The notes below the pieces were generated by a model. The model saw nothing but the letters and a program-made list of their open reading frames with translations. It was not told where the DNA came from and searched no databases. Positions 36,490 to 47,436 of a DNA stretch of 64,000 nucleotides are shown in pieces. Numbering within the stretch: position 1 is the first letter of the stretch; every line of letters starts with the position of its first letter. The translations under genes were made by a program, and so were the position numbers. Source of the DNA: JAGVSZ01 sp963716855 (GTDB lineage: Bacteria; Pseudomonadota; Gammaproteobacteria; Burkholderiales; SG8-39); assembly GCA_963716855.1 (NCBI GenBank), contig CAVQUV010000009.1, positions 1 through 64,000 on the forward strand, in the 5' to 3' direction.

Positions 36490-37290
36490 CTAACCGACCG
36501 GCTCGACGTCCAGCCGCGCAACGATCCCTTCGAGCGCACGATTCGGCGCCGGATAGCGCTTCAGCACCAGCGGGTCGTGGCCGGGGATGACGTGCTGCCG
36601 CGAGCTCGCGAGCGCGTACGCGCGCCGGTGTCCGGCCAGCATGTCGGCGACGTTGTAGACGGTCGGGAACGGCCGGACCTGCTCCATGTTGGCGTACAGG
36701 TGGGCGGCGTCGGACGCGAGCACGACCCAGCCGCGCTGCGTCCACACCCGCACCATCTGCAGCCCCATCGTGTGGCCGCCGACGAAGTGCACGCTGATCC
36801 CGGGCGCGAGCTCCTCGTCACCGTCGTGGAAGGCGACCCGGCCGTCATACAGCCGCCGCACCATCCTCACCACATCCTCGATGTCATACGCGTGGCGGAG
36901 CGGCGGGTGGCACATGCAGCGACCGGTGGCGTAGAACATCTCCTTGTCCTGCACGTGGTAGCGGGCGCGCTCGAACAGGCGGTCACTGCCGCAGTGGTCG
37001 TAGTGCAGGTGGGTGATGATCACGTCCGCGATCTTGTCGGCGTCGATGTCGAGCGCCTTCAGGCCCTCGGACGGGCAGCGGATGACGTTCCGCTGGCGCT
37101 GCTTGCCCATCGCCGCGTCGAAGCCGGTGTCGACGATCCAGGTCTTGTCCGGGCCTCGGATCGCCCAGACGAAGTAGTCGAGCGGCATCGGCCCGTTGTG
37201 CGGGTCGCCGCCGAGGAAGTTCGCGCTCGCGAGCCGTTGGTGGTCGGCGTACTTGATTGCGTAGATTTCGTAAGTCTGCAGCCCGGCCAT
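36490..37290 (-). CDS. metallo-beta-lactamase fold hydrolase (AHL-lactonase-like)
   Basis: 266 residues with the dinuclear-metal motif THLHYDHCGS near residue 97, a later GGHTMGLQ His and ASDAAHLYANM Asp, and a C-terminal His (VIPGHDP). The overall shape (loop before the first strand ending DTGFDAAMGK) fits the N-acyl-homoserine-lactone lactonase group, many members of which are general lactonases. No luxI/luxR genes are in the window, so quorum quenching is only one option. It is followed on the same strand by the HIBADH-like gene (upstream) and the PcaC-like gene. Confidence 0.85.
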   Translation of the reverse strand: MAGLQTYEIYAIKYADHQRLASANFLGGDPHNGPMPLDYFVWAIRGPDKTWIVDTGFDAAMGKQRQRNVIRCPSEGLKALDIDADKIADVIITHLHYDHCGSDRLFERARYHVQDKEMFYATGRCMCHPPLRHAYDIEDVVRMVRRLYDGRVAFHDGDEELAPGISVHFVGGHTMGLQMVRVWTQRGWVVLASDAAHLYANMEQVRPFPTVYNVADMLAGHRRAYALASSRQHVIPGHDPLVLKRYPAPNRALEGIVARLDVEPVG

Positions 37291-37307
37291 CGCCGCACCT
37301 CCCCCGC

Positions 37308-38201
37308 CTATCTGCCTTTGACCTCGACGCCCGTCGCGCGCTCGAGAAGCTGCACGATGGCGGTCATGTCCGAGTCGGCGCCGAGCTCCGCATTCGCGCG
37401 GGCCCACAGCTCGCGCACCGCGGCCGAGACCGCCATCGGCACGCCGGCCGCTTCCGCCTCTTCGAGGCAGAGTCGCACGTCCTTGTACATCAGCCCGGTC
37501 GCGAACCCCTGACTGAACTTGCGTGTTAGCACCTGTCGCGGGAACTTGTCCTGCGAGGCGGTGTTGCGGCCGCTGCCGGCGTTGATCACCTCGCACATCA
37601 CCGTCGGGTCGAGTCCGGACTTCACGCCGAACACGATCGCCTCCGCCGTCGCCGCCGTCGCCGTGGCGGAGAGCAGGTTGTTCGCGAGCTTCATCGTCTG
37701 TCCCATGCCGGGGCGCTCGCCGATGAAGAACACCTTCCCGAAGACGGCGAGCATGGGCTGGAGGTTGGCGAAGAGCGCCTGCGGGCAGGCGACCATCACC
37801 GCGAGCGTGCCGGCGACCGCGCCCGCGACGCCGCCGCTCACCGGGGAGTCGATCGCGGTGATGCCCTTCTCCGCGAGCGCGGCCGCGATCTCGCGCGCCA
37901 TGCGCGCCCCGGTCGTCGAGAGATCGACCACCGTCTTGACTTTCGACCCGGCGCTCACGCCCGCAGCGCCGAGCGCGACCTCGCGGACGATCGGCGGTGT
38001 CGGCAGGCTGAGGAGCACCGTGTCGACCGCCGACGCGACCGCCGCCGGCGACGCGGCGGCGCGCGCACCTTTCGCGACCAGTGCCGCGACCGACTCCGGG
38101 CGGACGTCGTGCACGACGAGCTCGTAGCCGGCGGCGACGAGACGCAACGCCATCGGCTCGCCCATCCTGCCGAGCCCGATGAATCCGACTTGCTTGGCCA
38201 T
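37308..38201 (-). CDS. NAD(P)-dependent oxidoreductase, 3-hydroxyisobutyrate dehydrogenase family
   Basis: 297 residues. The Rossmann fingerprint GFIGLGRMGEPMA near residue 6, the substrate-binding DSPVSGGVAGA near 117 and the catalytic Lys in MGQTMKLANNLL near 165 are all present. The family oxidises or reduces 3-hydroxy acids (3-hydroxyisobutyrate, tartronate semialdehyde, gamma-hydroxybutyrate). It sits 17 bases before the metallo-hydrolase and 18 bases after the PcaC-like gene, all on the minus strand, suggesting one operon of three. Confidence 0.9.
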   Translation of the reverse strand: MAKQVGFIGLGRMGEPMALRLVAAGYELVVHDVRPESVAALVAKGARAAASPAAVASAVDTVLLSLPTPPIVREVALGAAGVSAGSKVKTVVDLSTTGARMAREIAAALAEKGITAIDSPVSGGVAGAVAGTLAVMVACPQALFANLQPMLAVFGKVFFIGERPGMGQTMKLANNLLSATATAATAEAIVFGVKSGLDPTVMCEVINAGSGRNTASQDKFPRQVLTRKFSQGFATGLMYKDVRLCLEEAEAAGVPMAVSAAVRELWARANAELGADSDMTAIVQLLERATGVEVKGR

Positions 38202-38219
38202 GACGCCTCCCCTTGTCTG

Positions 38220-38603
38220 CTACTTCTTCCCGTCGATCTCGGCGAACACCTCGCGCGCGCAACGGAACGACTCGACTCCCGCCGGAATGCCGCAATAGAT
38301 CGCGACCTGCATGAACACCTCGCGGAGCTCGTCGCGGGTGAGCCCGTTGTTGAGCGCGCCGCGGATGTGCAGCTTGAGCTCGTGGCTGCGCCCGAGCGCG
38401 GACAGCATGCCGAGGTTGAGGATGCTGCGCGACTGGCGCGACAGCCCGTCGCGCGTCCACACCGCGCCCCAGCAGTACTCGGTGACGAGCTCCTGGAACG
38501 GCATGTTGAAGTCGTCGGCGGTCTTGAGCGAGCGCTCGACGTACTCCGCTCCGAGCACTGCCTTCCGTACGGCGAGACCCTTGTCGTGCAGTTCCTTGTC
38601 CAT
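38220..38603 (-). CDS. carboxymuconolactone decarboxylase family (PcaC-like)
   Basis: 127 residues, single CMD domain. The pattern FNMPFQELVTEYCWGAVWTR followed by ILNLGMLSALGRSHELKLHIRGALNNGLTRDELREV and IYCGIPAG is that of gamma-carboxymuconolactone decarboxylase (PcaC), which follows the protocatechuate branch of the beta-ketoadipate pathway; no other pca gene is here. Start ATG 38603 is fixed by GGAGG six bases upstream. It is the first gene of a probable three-gene minus-strand unit. Confidence 0.88.
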   Translation of the reverse strand: MDKELHDKGLAVRKAVLGAEYVERSLKTADDFNMPFQELVTEYCWGAVWTRDGLSRQSRSILNLGMLSALGRSHELKLHIRGALNNGLTRDELREVFMQVAIYCGIPAGVESFRCAREVFAEIDGKK

Positions 38604-38793
38604 GATTCCTCCGGGAGATCGGTGGGGGGTGGCGGCGCGCGCTAAGCGCGCCGAGCGGTGCCGCATCGGCAGTCGCGGCATTCTACGGAGCGCGGCGAAC
38701 GAGCGTCAATGCCGCACGTGGGACGCGGGTGGACGGCGCGTTGTCCGCGCGCTGCGTCGATGCTAGATTGCCGGCTCCCGAAAGGAGCGTCCG

Positions 38794-39174
38794 ATGGCGA
38801 GCTTTCCCGAGGTGGCATGGATGGAGGCGTATCGCGACCGCGTGAACGCAGACCCCGAGATGGGCGTGATCGGCGACTGGTTCACCGTCTCGTTCTCGTT
38901 CACGTTCGGCGAGCGGCGCTACGTGGTCCGCGTCGAGCGCGGCAAGATCGCCGACATCAATGCGGCGCCGCGGATCGACGCGCGCGCGTCGTTCGGCTTC
39001 CGCGCGCCGATGGCGGTCTGGCAGAAGTTCGTCAGCCACGACCCGCCCGCGCTCTACCACGACTTCTTCGCGATGCTGATGCGCGTGCCGGAGTTCGTGC
39101 TCGAGGGCGACGGCCTCGTCGCCATGCAGAACGCGCGGGCGCTGCAGCGCATGATGAACCTGATGCGCGGCTGA
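38794..39174 (+). CDS. small SCP2-like protein, unknown function
   Basis: 126 residues, no signal peptide. An alternating strand region (WFTVSFSFTFGERRYVVRVERGKIADINAAP) followed by helices resembles the SCP2 sterol-carrier or related lipid-binding fold. ATG 38794 follows GAAAGGAG. It ends 10 bases before the alpha/beta hydrolase gene, so the two are probably co-expressed; the carrier may present a hydrophobic substrate to the hydrolase, which is inference. Confidence 0.6.
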   Translation: MASFPEVAWMEAYRDRVNADPEMGVIGDWFTVSFSFTFGERRYVVRVERGKIADINAAPRIDARASFGFRAPMAVWQKFVSHDPPALYHDFFAMLMRVPEFVLEGDGLVAMQNARALQRMMNLMRG

Positions 39175-39184
39175 GGAGAGCAAG

Positions 39185-40024
39185 ATGCCGAAGTACGAAC
39201 CGATCGTCGGCCGCTATGTCCAGGTGCCGGCAGGCGACGCGAGTCTCCGGATCTTCTTCGAGGAGGCGGGGCAGGGGATTCCGCTGCTCTGCCTGCACAC
39301 GGCGGGCGCCGACAGCCGCCAATGGCGCCACGTCCTCAATGACGACGACATCACGCACCGATACCGCGTGATCGCGTTCGACCTGCCCTATCACGGCCGG
39401 TCGACACCGCCCGACCAGTGGTGGCTGTCGAAATACCGGCTGACGACGAAGGGCTACCTGGAGATCATCCGCGCGGTCTGGAAGACGCTCGAGCTCGAAC
39501 GCCCGGTGGTGATGGGCTGCTCGATGGGCGGCGCCATCTCGCTCAAGGTCGCCGCGGACTTTCAGAGCGAGCTGACCGGAATCGTCGGCCTCGAGGCGAC
39601 GGCGTTCGCGCCCGGCCGCTACAACGACTTCCTGCACCATCCGGCGATCCACGGCGGCGAGCTGTGCGCGAGCTACACGCTGGGGCTCAACGCGCCGTCG
39701 AGCCCCGAGGTCGCCAAGCGGGAGAACTGGTGGTACTACAGCCAGGGCGGGCCAGGCGTCTACGCCGGCGACGTGCACTACTACAGCTTCGACTGGGACG
39801 CGCGCGAGGACGTCAAGCGAATCGACACGCGCAAGTGCAAGGTGTCGCTGCTCACCGGCGAGTACGACTACTCCTGCACGCCGGCGATGACCGAGGCGGT
39901 CGCCGCCGCGATCCCCGGCTGCCGCATGACGATCATGAAGGGGATGGGGCATTTCCCGATGGTCGAGAACTACCCGGCGTTCCGGCCGTTCCTGCTGCCC
40001 GAGCTCCAGTTCATGGCCGGATGA
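39185..40024 (+). CDS. alpha/beta hydrolase
   Basis: 279 residues. The oxyanion-hole region LLCLHTAGADSRQW near 36, nucleophile elbow GCSMGG (Ser near 115), a late Asp in LTGEYDY near 222 and the terminal His in MKGMGHFP near 257 form the classical triad. The cap contains many Tyr and Trp, suggesting an aromatic or bulky hydrophobic substrate. Ribosome site GAGGAG precedes the ATG. Convergent with the LivK-like gene; a long hairpin lies between. Confidence 0.88.
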   Translation: MPKYEPIVGRYVQVPAGDASLRIFFEEAGQGIPLLCLHTAGADSRQWRHVLNDDDITHRYRVIAFDLPYHGRSTPPDQWWLSKYRLTTKGYLEIIRAVWKTLELERPVVMGCSMGGAISLKVAADFQSELTGIVGLEATAFAPGRYNDFLHHPAIHGGELCASYTLGLNAPSSPEVAKRENWWYYSQGGPGVYAGDVHYYSFDWDAREDVKRIDTRKCKVSLLTGEYDYSCTPAMTEAVAAAIPGCRMTIMKGMGHFPMVENYPAFRPFLLPELQFMAG

Positions 40025-40027
40025 CGG

Positions 40028-40062
40028 CACCGCGCTCTCCCCGCTCGTGGGAGAGCGCGGTG
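40028..40062. terminator. 14-bp hairpin between convergent genes
   Basis: Perfect inverted repeat CACCGCGCTCTCCC / GGGAGAGCGCGGTG with a 7-base loop, just after the alpha/beta hydrolase stop (40024) and just before the end of the LivK-like gene (40070). No T-run, but position and length suggest a shared bidirectional terminator. Confidence 0.6.
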
Positions 40063-40069
40063 CGCGCGA

Positions 40070-41311
40070 CTACTTCTTCGACCAGACCGGCTTCGCCATC
40101 GCCGAAGCCGACGGATACACGACCACCGGCTCGCCGTTCTGCCATTGCACGATGAGGAGCGACGCGTCTGCGCGCCGCCCGTTCTCGTCGAACTTGAGCC
40201 GTCCGCCGGGAAAGAACTTCGCCGGACCGTCGGTGGTGTCCATCGCCCGGATCGCCGCGGCCACCTTCCTGCGGTCCGCCGCGCCGGCCTTTTCTAGCGC
40301 GTCCTTGAAGATCCACATGTCGCCGTAGGTGGAGATGCTGTCCTGGGTCATCCACGGCTCGCCGGTGCGCTTCTTGAAGTCGGCGATGATGGCTTCCTGA
40401 CCTTTGGCGCCCCAGTTGGCCACGACCGTCATCACCCCTTCCATCAGGTCCTTGCCCACAAGGCGGAGCATCTCCGGCGCGCCGATGTGCGCACCGTTCG
40501 AGACTACCGGCAGCCGCCCGCGCCCCAGCCCCATCTCGCTCAGCTTCTCCAGCACGAGCTTGTCGTCGGGCACGCTGGTCGGCAGGAGGAGCAGGACGTC
40601 GGGCCGGGTGTTGCGCACCTTCTGCACCACCGAGGTTGCATCGGCGAGCGGCGGCGTGAAGGTCTCGTCGACGACGAGCGACAGGTTCAGCTTCTGGAAC
40701 CCGCCCTCGCGCATCGGCTTCACGAAGCTCACCGGGGCCGCGGTGTTGTCCATCACGATGCCCACCGTCTTCAGCGGTGCGCCCGTGGCGGACTTCGCGA
40801 GCTCGAGCAGCGCGGGCAGCGCGCCGTTCGCCTGCGCACCCCCGGTCGGCGACGTCTGGAACACGTACTTGTAGCCGCGCCCGGTGATCACGTCCGAGTA
40901 GGAGAGCGTGAGCACCGGCAGCTCCGCGCGCTCGGTGACCTCGGTGACCGCGAGCGTGAAGCTCGACAGCCACGCGCCGGTCGCGCCGACGACGTCGGTC
41001 TCCTGCGCGACGAGGCGCTGCGCCGCGTTCTTCGCCTTCTCGGCGTTGTCACCCGCGTCGACGACGAGCAGCCGCATCTGCGCCCCGCCCAGCGACTTGA
41101 TGCCGCCGGCGCGGTTGATGTCCTCGATCGCCATGTCGGCGCCCTTCTTCATCAGCTCGCCCTGCCGCGCCCAGGGCCCGGACATCGGGGCGATCATCGC
41201 AACCCGGACCTCTTTTGCCTGGGACCACGCCGGGCCGGCGCCAAGTGCGACTCCGGCGCCGGCGAAGGCGGCGAGCAGCGCCCGAACGAGCGTTCTTCGT
41301 TGCATTCTCAT
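40070..41311 (-). CDS. ABC transporter substrate-binding protein, LivK type
   Basis: 413 residues. Periplasmic receptor of the branched-chain amino acid transporter class. The N-terminus QRRTLVRALLAAFAGAG...AWSQA is a signal peptide with twin arginines. Mature protein: VRVAMIAPMSGPWARQGELMKKGADMAIEDINRAGGI, typical of Leu/Ile/Val-binding proteins. ATG 41311 is chosen because AGGAGGA lies seven bases upstream. In catabolic clusters this class often binds aromatic or other organic acids. Last gene of the transport-plus-enzyme unit, 48 bases after livF. Confidence 0.9.
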   Translation of the reverse strand: MRMQRRTLVRALLAAFAGAGVALGAGPAWSQAKEVRVAMIAPMSGPWARQGELMKKGADMAIEDINRAGGIKSLGGAQMRLLVVDAGDNAEKAKNAAQRLVAQETDVVGATGAWLSSFTLAVTEVTERAELPVLTLSYSDVITGRGYKYVFQTSPTGGAQANGALPALLELAKSATGAPLKTVGIVMDNTAAPVSFVKPMREGGFQKLNLSLVVDETFTPPLADATSVVQKVRNTRPDVLLLLPTSVPDDKLVLEKLSEMGLGRGRLPVVSNGAHIGAPEMLRLVGKDLMEGVMTVVANWGAKGQEAIIADFKKRTGEPWMTQDSISTYGDMWIFKDALEKAGAADRRKVAAAIRAMDTTDGPAKFFPGGRLKFDENGRRADASLLIVQWQNGEPVVVYPSASAMAKPVWSKK

Positions 41312-41359
41312 CTCAGCTTCCTCCTTTGAAGATAAGGCCACAGGGCCCCGTTCAGCGAC

Positions 41360-42053
41360 TCACATCCCAAGATACGCCCGTTTCACCCGTTCGTCGGCGA
41401 GCAGCACGTCATGCGTTCCCTCCAGCACGAGGCGCCCGGACTCGAGCACGTACCCGTAGTTGCACGCGCTGAGCGCCTCGGCGACCCGCTGCTCGACGAG
41501 CAGCACCGTGAGCCCGGTCTGGCGGTGGATCTCCTCGATGCGGCTGAAGATGAGATCGGCGAGCATCGGGGCGAGCCCCATCGAGGGCTCGTCGAGCAGC
41601 AGGAGGCGCGGCGACGACGCGAGCCCGCGGCCGATCGCGAGCATCTGCTGCTCGCCGCCGGAGAGGGTGCCGGCGGGCTGGTCGCGCCGCTCCTTCAACA
41701 CCGGGAACAGCGTGAAGATCTGCTCGAGGTTGCGCGACCACTCGGCGCGCCCGCGCTCGGGCACCGCGCCCATTTCCAGGTTCTCGAGCACGCTCAGCGA
41801 CCGGAACACCTGCCGCCCTTCCGGCACGTGCGCGATGCCGAGGTGCGCGCGCTCCGGGGGCGGCACGGCGAGCAGATCGCGGCCGTCGAAGGTGATCCGG
41901 CCGGCGGACGGCCGCACGGTCCCGGAGACGGTCTTGAAAAGCGTCGTCTTGCCGGCGCCGTTCGGCCCGACGATGGCCACGAACTGGCCCGCCGCCACGG
42001 CGAGCGAGACGTCGACGAGCGCCTTCAGCCCGCCGTAGGCGACGTTCAGCCCC

Positions 42054-42067
<14 letters not shown>
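41360..42067 (-). CDS. livF: branched-chain-type ABC transporter ATPase, LivF
   Basis: 235 residues. Walker A GPNGAGKTT near 33, signature LSGGEQQMLAIGRGLA near 135, Walker B LLLDEPSMGLAPM and the C-terminal LVEQRVAEAL switch His-type region (Gln in place of His, as usual in LivF). Starts at GTG 42067 overlapping the LivG end by 14 bases. Confidence 0.92.
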
Positions 42068-43814
<1,747 letters not shown>

Positions 43815-43818
<4 letters not shown>

Positions 43819-44777
43819 GCGCGCTCCACGTTCCGCCCGAAGAGGCCTTCGGGCCGCAGGAGGACGATCAGCAGGAACACGACGAAGATCGCGGCATTCT
43901 GCAGCTGCACCGGCAGCACGAGCGTCGAGAGCTGCTGCACGAGCCCGATGGTCAGCCCGCCCCAGAACGCCCCGCCGATGCTGCCCATTCCGCCGAGCAC
44001 GACGCCGGCGTACATGATGATGACGAACTCGATGCCTACATACGGCTGGAACGGGTAGTAGGTCGCGACCAGCCCGCCGGCGAGCGCGGTGATTGCGCAC
44101 CCCAGCCCGAACGCGATGCGGTGCGCCCGCTCGACGTCGATCCCCATGTAGGTCGCCGCCTCGGGGTTGTCGGCCGCGGCACGCAGCTGCTTGCCGATCC
44201 GCGAGCGGGTGATGAAGAGATAGAGTGCCGCCGCGACCGCGATCGACACGACGAACGCCACGCTGCGCGCCTTGTTGAAGAACATCGAGACGTGGTCGGC
44301 GGCGAGCGGGCCGATCTCCCACGCGGTCGCCGAGAGCGGCGTGCGGATGTTCTCCGGCGTCGAGCCGAAGAAGATCAAGCCGGCATTGGAGATGATGAGC
44401 GACAGGCCGAGCGTGAGGATCAGCTGCGGGTAGTGCCCCTCGCCCTCGGTGCCGAACACCCGGGACCCGGTCACGCGCGCGAGGAAGAAGCGGTGCAGCA
44501 GGATGCCGACGAAGTAGAGGAGGACGCCGGCGAGCGCGGCGCCGACGATCGGTCCGACGTACGGGCCGAGGAGGCGGCCCAGACCGAGCCAGGTGAACGC
44601 GTAGAGCGTGGCGTACATCCCGAGCATCAGGAACTCGCCCTGCGCGAAGTTGATCACCCGCATCACGCCGAAGATGAGGCCGAGACCCACGCACATCAAC
44701 GCGTACACGCTGCCGATCAGCAGCCCCGCGGTGAGCGCCTGCAGCAGGTTCTCGAGAAAGATGAGCAGCGGATTCAT
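43815..44777 (-). CDS. livH: branched-chain-type ABC transporter permease, LivH
   Basis: 320 residues with about eight helices. Opening LLQALTAGLLIGSVYALMCVGLGLIFGVMRVINFAQGEFLMLGMY is the LivH signature; RAAADNPEAATYMGIDVERAHRIAFGLGCAITALAGGL is the cytoplasmic coupling loop. It starts six bases after the DUF35 gene (first copy) and overlaps LivM by four bases (ATGA), so transport and enzyme genes are in one unit. Confidence 0.93.
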
Positions 44778-44783
44778 GGGCGT

Positions 44784-45197
44784 TCAGCGATCCGCCGGCC
44801 GGAACCGCAGGAGCGTCACGTCCCCGCGCACGTCGTCGAAGTCGGCGACGACCGCCAGGCCGACGGCGAGCCGTTCATTCGGCGCGCCGACGACGCTCGC
44901 CGTCAGGCGCGGTCCCTCGTCGAGCTCGACCTGCACGACGTTGTAGGGGACGTCGCCCGCGAATGCCGGGAACCACGCCTTGTGGACGACGGTCCAGGTG
45001 GAGACCCGCCCGCGCCCGCTGGCCGGCCGCCACTCGAGCCGGTCGGAGAAACAGTTCGGGCACACCGGCCCCGGCGGGAGATGCGGCCGGCCGCAGTCGC
45101 TGCAGTACGGCAGCACGAGCTTGCGGCTGCGGAGCGCGTCCCAGAACGGCTGCGTGTCGGGCGTGATTCGGGGCAGGGGCTTGGCGGCGTCGCTCAT
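44784..45197 (-). CDS. DUF35 / OB-fold Zn-ribbon protein (copy 1)
   Basis: 137 residues: N-terminal helix ending FWDALRSRKL, a zinc ribbon CSDCGRPHLPPGPVCPNC with two CxxC pairs, then an OB-fold (STWTVVHKAWFPAFAGDVPYNVVQVELDEGPRL). DUF35 proteins act with thiolase-fold partners, for example ChsH2 with the Ltp2 aldolase. It overlaps its partner thiolase-fold gene by four bases (ATGA), as does copy 2 with its own partner. Confidence 0.9.
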   Translation of the reverse strand: MSDAAKPLPRITPDTQPFWDALRSRKLVLPYCSDCGRPHLPPGPVCPNCFSDRLEWRPASGRGRVSTWTVVHKAWFPAFAGDVPYNVVQVELDEGPRLTASVVGAPNERLAVGLAVVADFDDVRGDVTLLRFRPADR

Positions 45198-46378
45198 CGT
45201 CCGCTCCGGAAGATCACCGCGTCGCCCCAGGCGGTGCCCCACTGGAGGTGGCGCGCGTTCGCGATCTGGCGCGCGCCGGCGGCGCCCCGCAGCTGCCGGA
45301 CGATTTCGAGGATCGAGTTCCAGCCGCCGACGTGCGCCTCGGACAGGAGCCCGCCCGACGTGTTCATCGGCAGCTCGCCGCCGAGCTCGATCCGGCCGTT
45401 CTGCACCCACTTCGCCGCCTCGCCCGGGCCGCAGAAGCCGAAGCGTTCCAGCACGAACAGCACGAGCGGCGAGAACGCGTCGTACGTATAGAGCCCCGCG
45501 ATGTCCTTCCGCTCGATCCCCGCCATCCGGTAGGCGAGGAGGTCGCGCTCCTCCGGCCGCCAGCGGGCGGTCGTCTGCTGGTTTATGCCGAGCCCCCGCG
45601 GCGCGAAGATGAACTCGTCGCGCCCGGAGCGCAGTCCCTGCATCCCGGCGATGTAGACCGGTGACTGCTTCAGGTCGCGGGCGCGCTCGGCCGACGTGAC
45701 CAGTGCGACCGCCGCGCCGTCGGTGATGAGGCAGCAGTCGTAGAGCCGCAGCGGATCGACGACCATGCGCGCCGACTGGTGCGCCGTGAGCGTCAGTGGC
45801 GCCTTCATCACCGCGTGCGGGCTCTTTAGCGCGTGCTTGCGGAAGGCGATCGGCACTGCGGCGAGCTCCTTGCTTGTCGCGCCGTACAGCGTCATGTAGC
45901 GCTGCATCCCTAGCGCGGCGCCGCCGGCGGGTGCCGTGAGCCCATAGGGCGGCGACTCGCCGTGCGTGCCGCCGTCCTCGCGCGTGCCCTCGGCGTCGCC
46001 TGGGCCGCCGAGGATCTGCCGCTCGCGGGTGAAGCTGATCGCGGTGACGCACGCGACGACGCTCGCGAGGCCGCACGCCACCGCCATCGCCGCCTGCTGG
46101 ATCGCGCTCGTCACGAAGCGCCCGTGCAGCCAGGTCTGGCTCACCCAGCGGAGATCCAGCCCGTAGGCCTCCGCCATGCGGTCGTAGTCGACGCCGAGCG
46201 GCCAGCCGAGGTGAATCGCGACGCCGTCGACGTCCGCGCGCGTGAGGCCGGCATCGTCGAGCGCGGCCTTCAGCGCCTTGGCCCCGAGCTTGAGCTGGCT
46301 GTCCGGCAGGAAGCGCCCGTACTCGCTCTGGCCGATGCCGACGATCGCGGTCTGGTCGCGCAAAGGCAGGGCGGCCAT
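45194..46378 (-). CDS. thiolase-fold protein (copy 1), SCP-x/Ltp type, no nucleophilic Cys
   Basis: 394 residues, thiolase superfamily. Start TAIVGIGQSEYGRFLPDSQLKLGAKALKAALDDAGL is normal for SCP-x thiolases. Where a thiolase would have its nucleophilic Cys (C-x-S-G before a helix) it reads GRFVTSAIQQAAMAV with no Cys. Near the C-terminus NTSGGLLSEAHVGGWN replaces the canonical NxxGG-x-x-x-GHP loop, keeping a His. These changes match Ltp-type proteins that act as aldolases or in acyl transfer with a DUF35 partner rather than Claisen thiolases. Overlaps copy 1 of DUF35 by four bases. Starts four bases after the ADH. Confidence 0.85.
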   Translation of the reverse strand: MAALPLRDQTAIVGIGQSEYGRFLPDSQLKLGAKALKAALDDAGLTRADVDGVAIHLGWPLGVDYDRMAEAYGLDLRWVSQTWLHGRFVTSAIQQAAMAVACGLASVVACVTAISFTRERQILGGPGDAEGTREDGGTHGESPPYGLTAPAGGAALGMQRYMTLYGATSKELAAVPIAFRKHALKSPHAVMKAPLTLTAHQSARMVVDPLRLYDCCLITDGAAVALVTSAERARDLKQSPVYIAGMQGLRSGRDEFIFAPRGLGINQQTTARWRPEERDLLAYRMAGIERKDIAGLYTYDAFSPLVLFVLERFGFCGPGEAAKWVQNGRIELGGELPMNTSGGLLSEAHVGGWNSILEIVRQLRGAAGARQIANARHLQWGTAWGDAVIFRSGR

Positions 46379-46382
46379 GCGC

Positions 46383-47426
46383 TCAGCCGTTCGGGCGCAG
46401 GAGGATCCGCCCGCTGATGCGGCCGGCTTCCATGAGCGTGTGCGCCTCGCCGGCCTCCTCGAGCGCGAGCGTGCGGCTGACGACGGCCTTGACCTGGCCG
46501 CGCTTCATCAGCGCGAGCACGTCCTCGAGCTGATTGCGCGAGGTGCTGGTGACCGAAAGCATCGACTGGTTCTTGAGGAAGAGCTGCGCCGGGTTGAACT
46601 GCACGAACTGCCCGGTGAGCTGGCCGATCAGGATCCAGCGCCCGGCGACGCCGAGGCTCCGGCGCATCGGCTCGAAGAGCGGCGTGCCGACGTTGTCGAC
46701 GAGGACGTCGACGCCGCGGCCGTCGGTGAGCTGCTTCACCTGGGGCGAGAAATCCTCGCCGCGCGCGTGCACGACGACCTCGTGCGCCCCCATCTCGCGG
46801 ATCAGGTCGGCCTTGTCCGGGGAGGTCGTTTGCGCGATGACGTACGCGCCCGCGAGCCGCGCAAGCTGCACCGCGTGCAGGCCGAGTCCGCCGCCGGCGC
46901 CGGTGACGAGCGCGCTCTCGCCCATCCGGAGCTTGCCGACGTCGCGCAAGCCGTTGAGGAGGGTACCGATCGCACACGAGGCGATCGACGCGTCGGCGAG
47001 CGCAACGCCGTCGGGCACGGCGGCGACGTTGTCGTCACCCACCGCGACGTACTCGCCGTAGCCGCCGACCAGCCCCCAGTCGCCGAGAAACTTCCGGTCG
47101 GGGCAGAGGGTCTCGCGCCCGCTGCGGCAGAACCGGCACGCGCCGCAGATGTAGTAGCGCTGCGCGGTCGCGACGCGGTCGCCGGTCTTGAACCGCGTGA
47201 CGTCCCGGCCGATGTCGACGACCGTGCCGGAGATCTCGTGTCCGAGGACGCAGGGCAGCTTCACCCCGGCCTTCAGCGTGCCGTTCCGCGTCAGCACGTC
47301 ATGGAAGCAGACGCCGCAGGCGTCGACCTTGATCACCACCTCGCGCGGGCCGGCGGCCGGATCGGGAATGCTCTCGATCTTCATCGCCTCGATGCCGCCG
47401 GGCTGGCGCACCACCATTGCCTTCAT
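46383..47426 (-). CDS. zinc-type alcohol dehydrogenase
   Basis: 347 residues, MDR superfamily. Catalytic zinc ligands: Cys and His of DACGVCFHDVLTRNG (near 37) and GHE (near 62). Structural zinc: CGACRFCRSGRETLC (near 94). NAD(P)-binding VTGAGGGLGLHAVQLA near 167. Lies between the two thiolase-DUF35 pairs, ten bases after one and four before the other, so it probably oxidises a hydroxyacyl or aldehyde intermediate made by those proteins. That role is inference. Confidence 0.9.
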   Translation of the reverse strand: MKAMVVRQPGGIEAMKIESIPDPAAGPREVVIKVDACGVCFHDVLTRNGTLKAGVKLPCVLGHEISGTVVDIGRDVTRFKTGDRVATAQRYYICGACRFCRSGRETLCPDRKFLGDWGLVGGYGEYVAVGDDNVAAVPDGVALADASIASCAIGTLLNGLRDVGKLRMGESALVTGAGGGLGLHAVQLARLAGAYVIAQTTSPDKADLIREMGAHEVVVHARGEDFSPQVKQLTDGRGVDVLVDNVGTPLFEPMRRSLGVAGRWILIGQLTGQFVQFNPAQLFLKNQSMLSVTSTSRNQLEDVLALMKRGQVKAVVSRTLALEEAGEAHTLMEAGRISGRILLRPNG

Positions 47427-47436
47427 CGCTATTCCC

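Noticed and set aside
36490..37290. Quorum-quenching lactonase
   Set aside because: The fold fits, but nothing in the window links it to homoserine lactones; many relatives hydrolyse other lactones, so I keep the general call.
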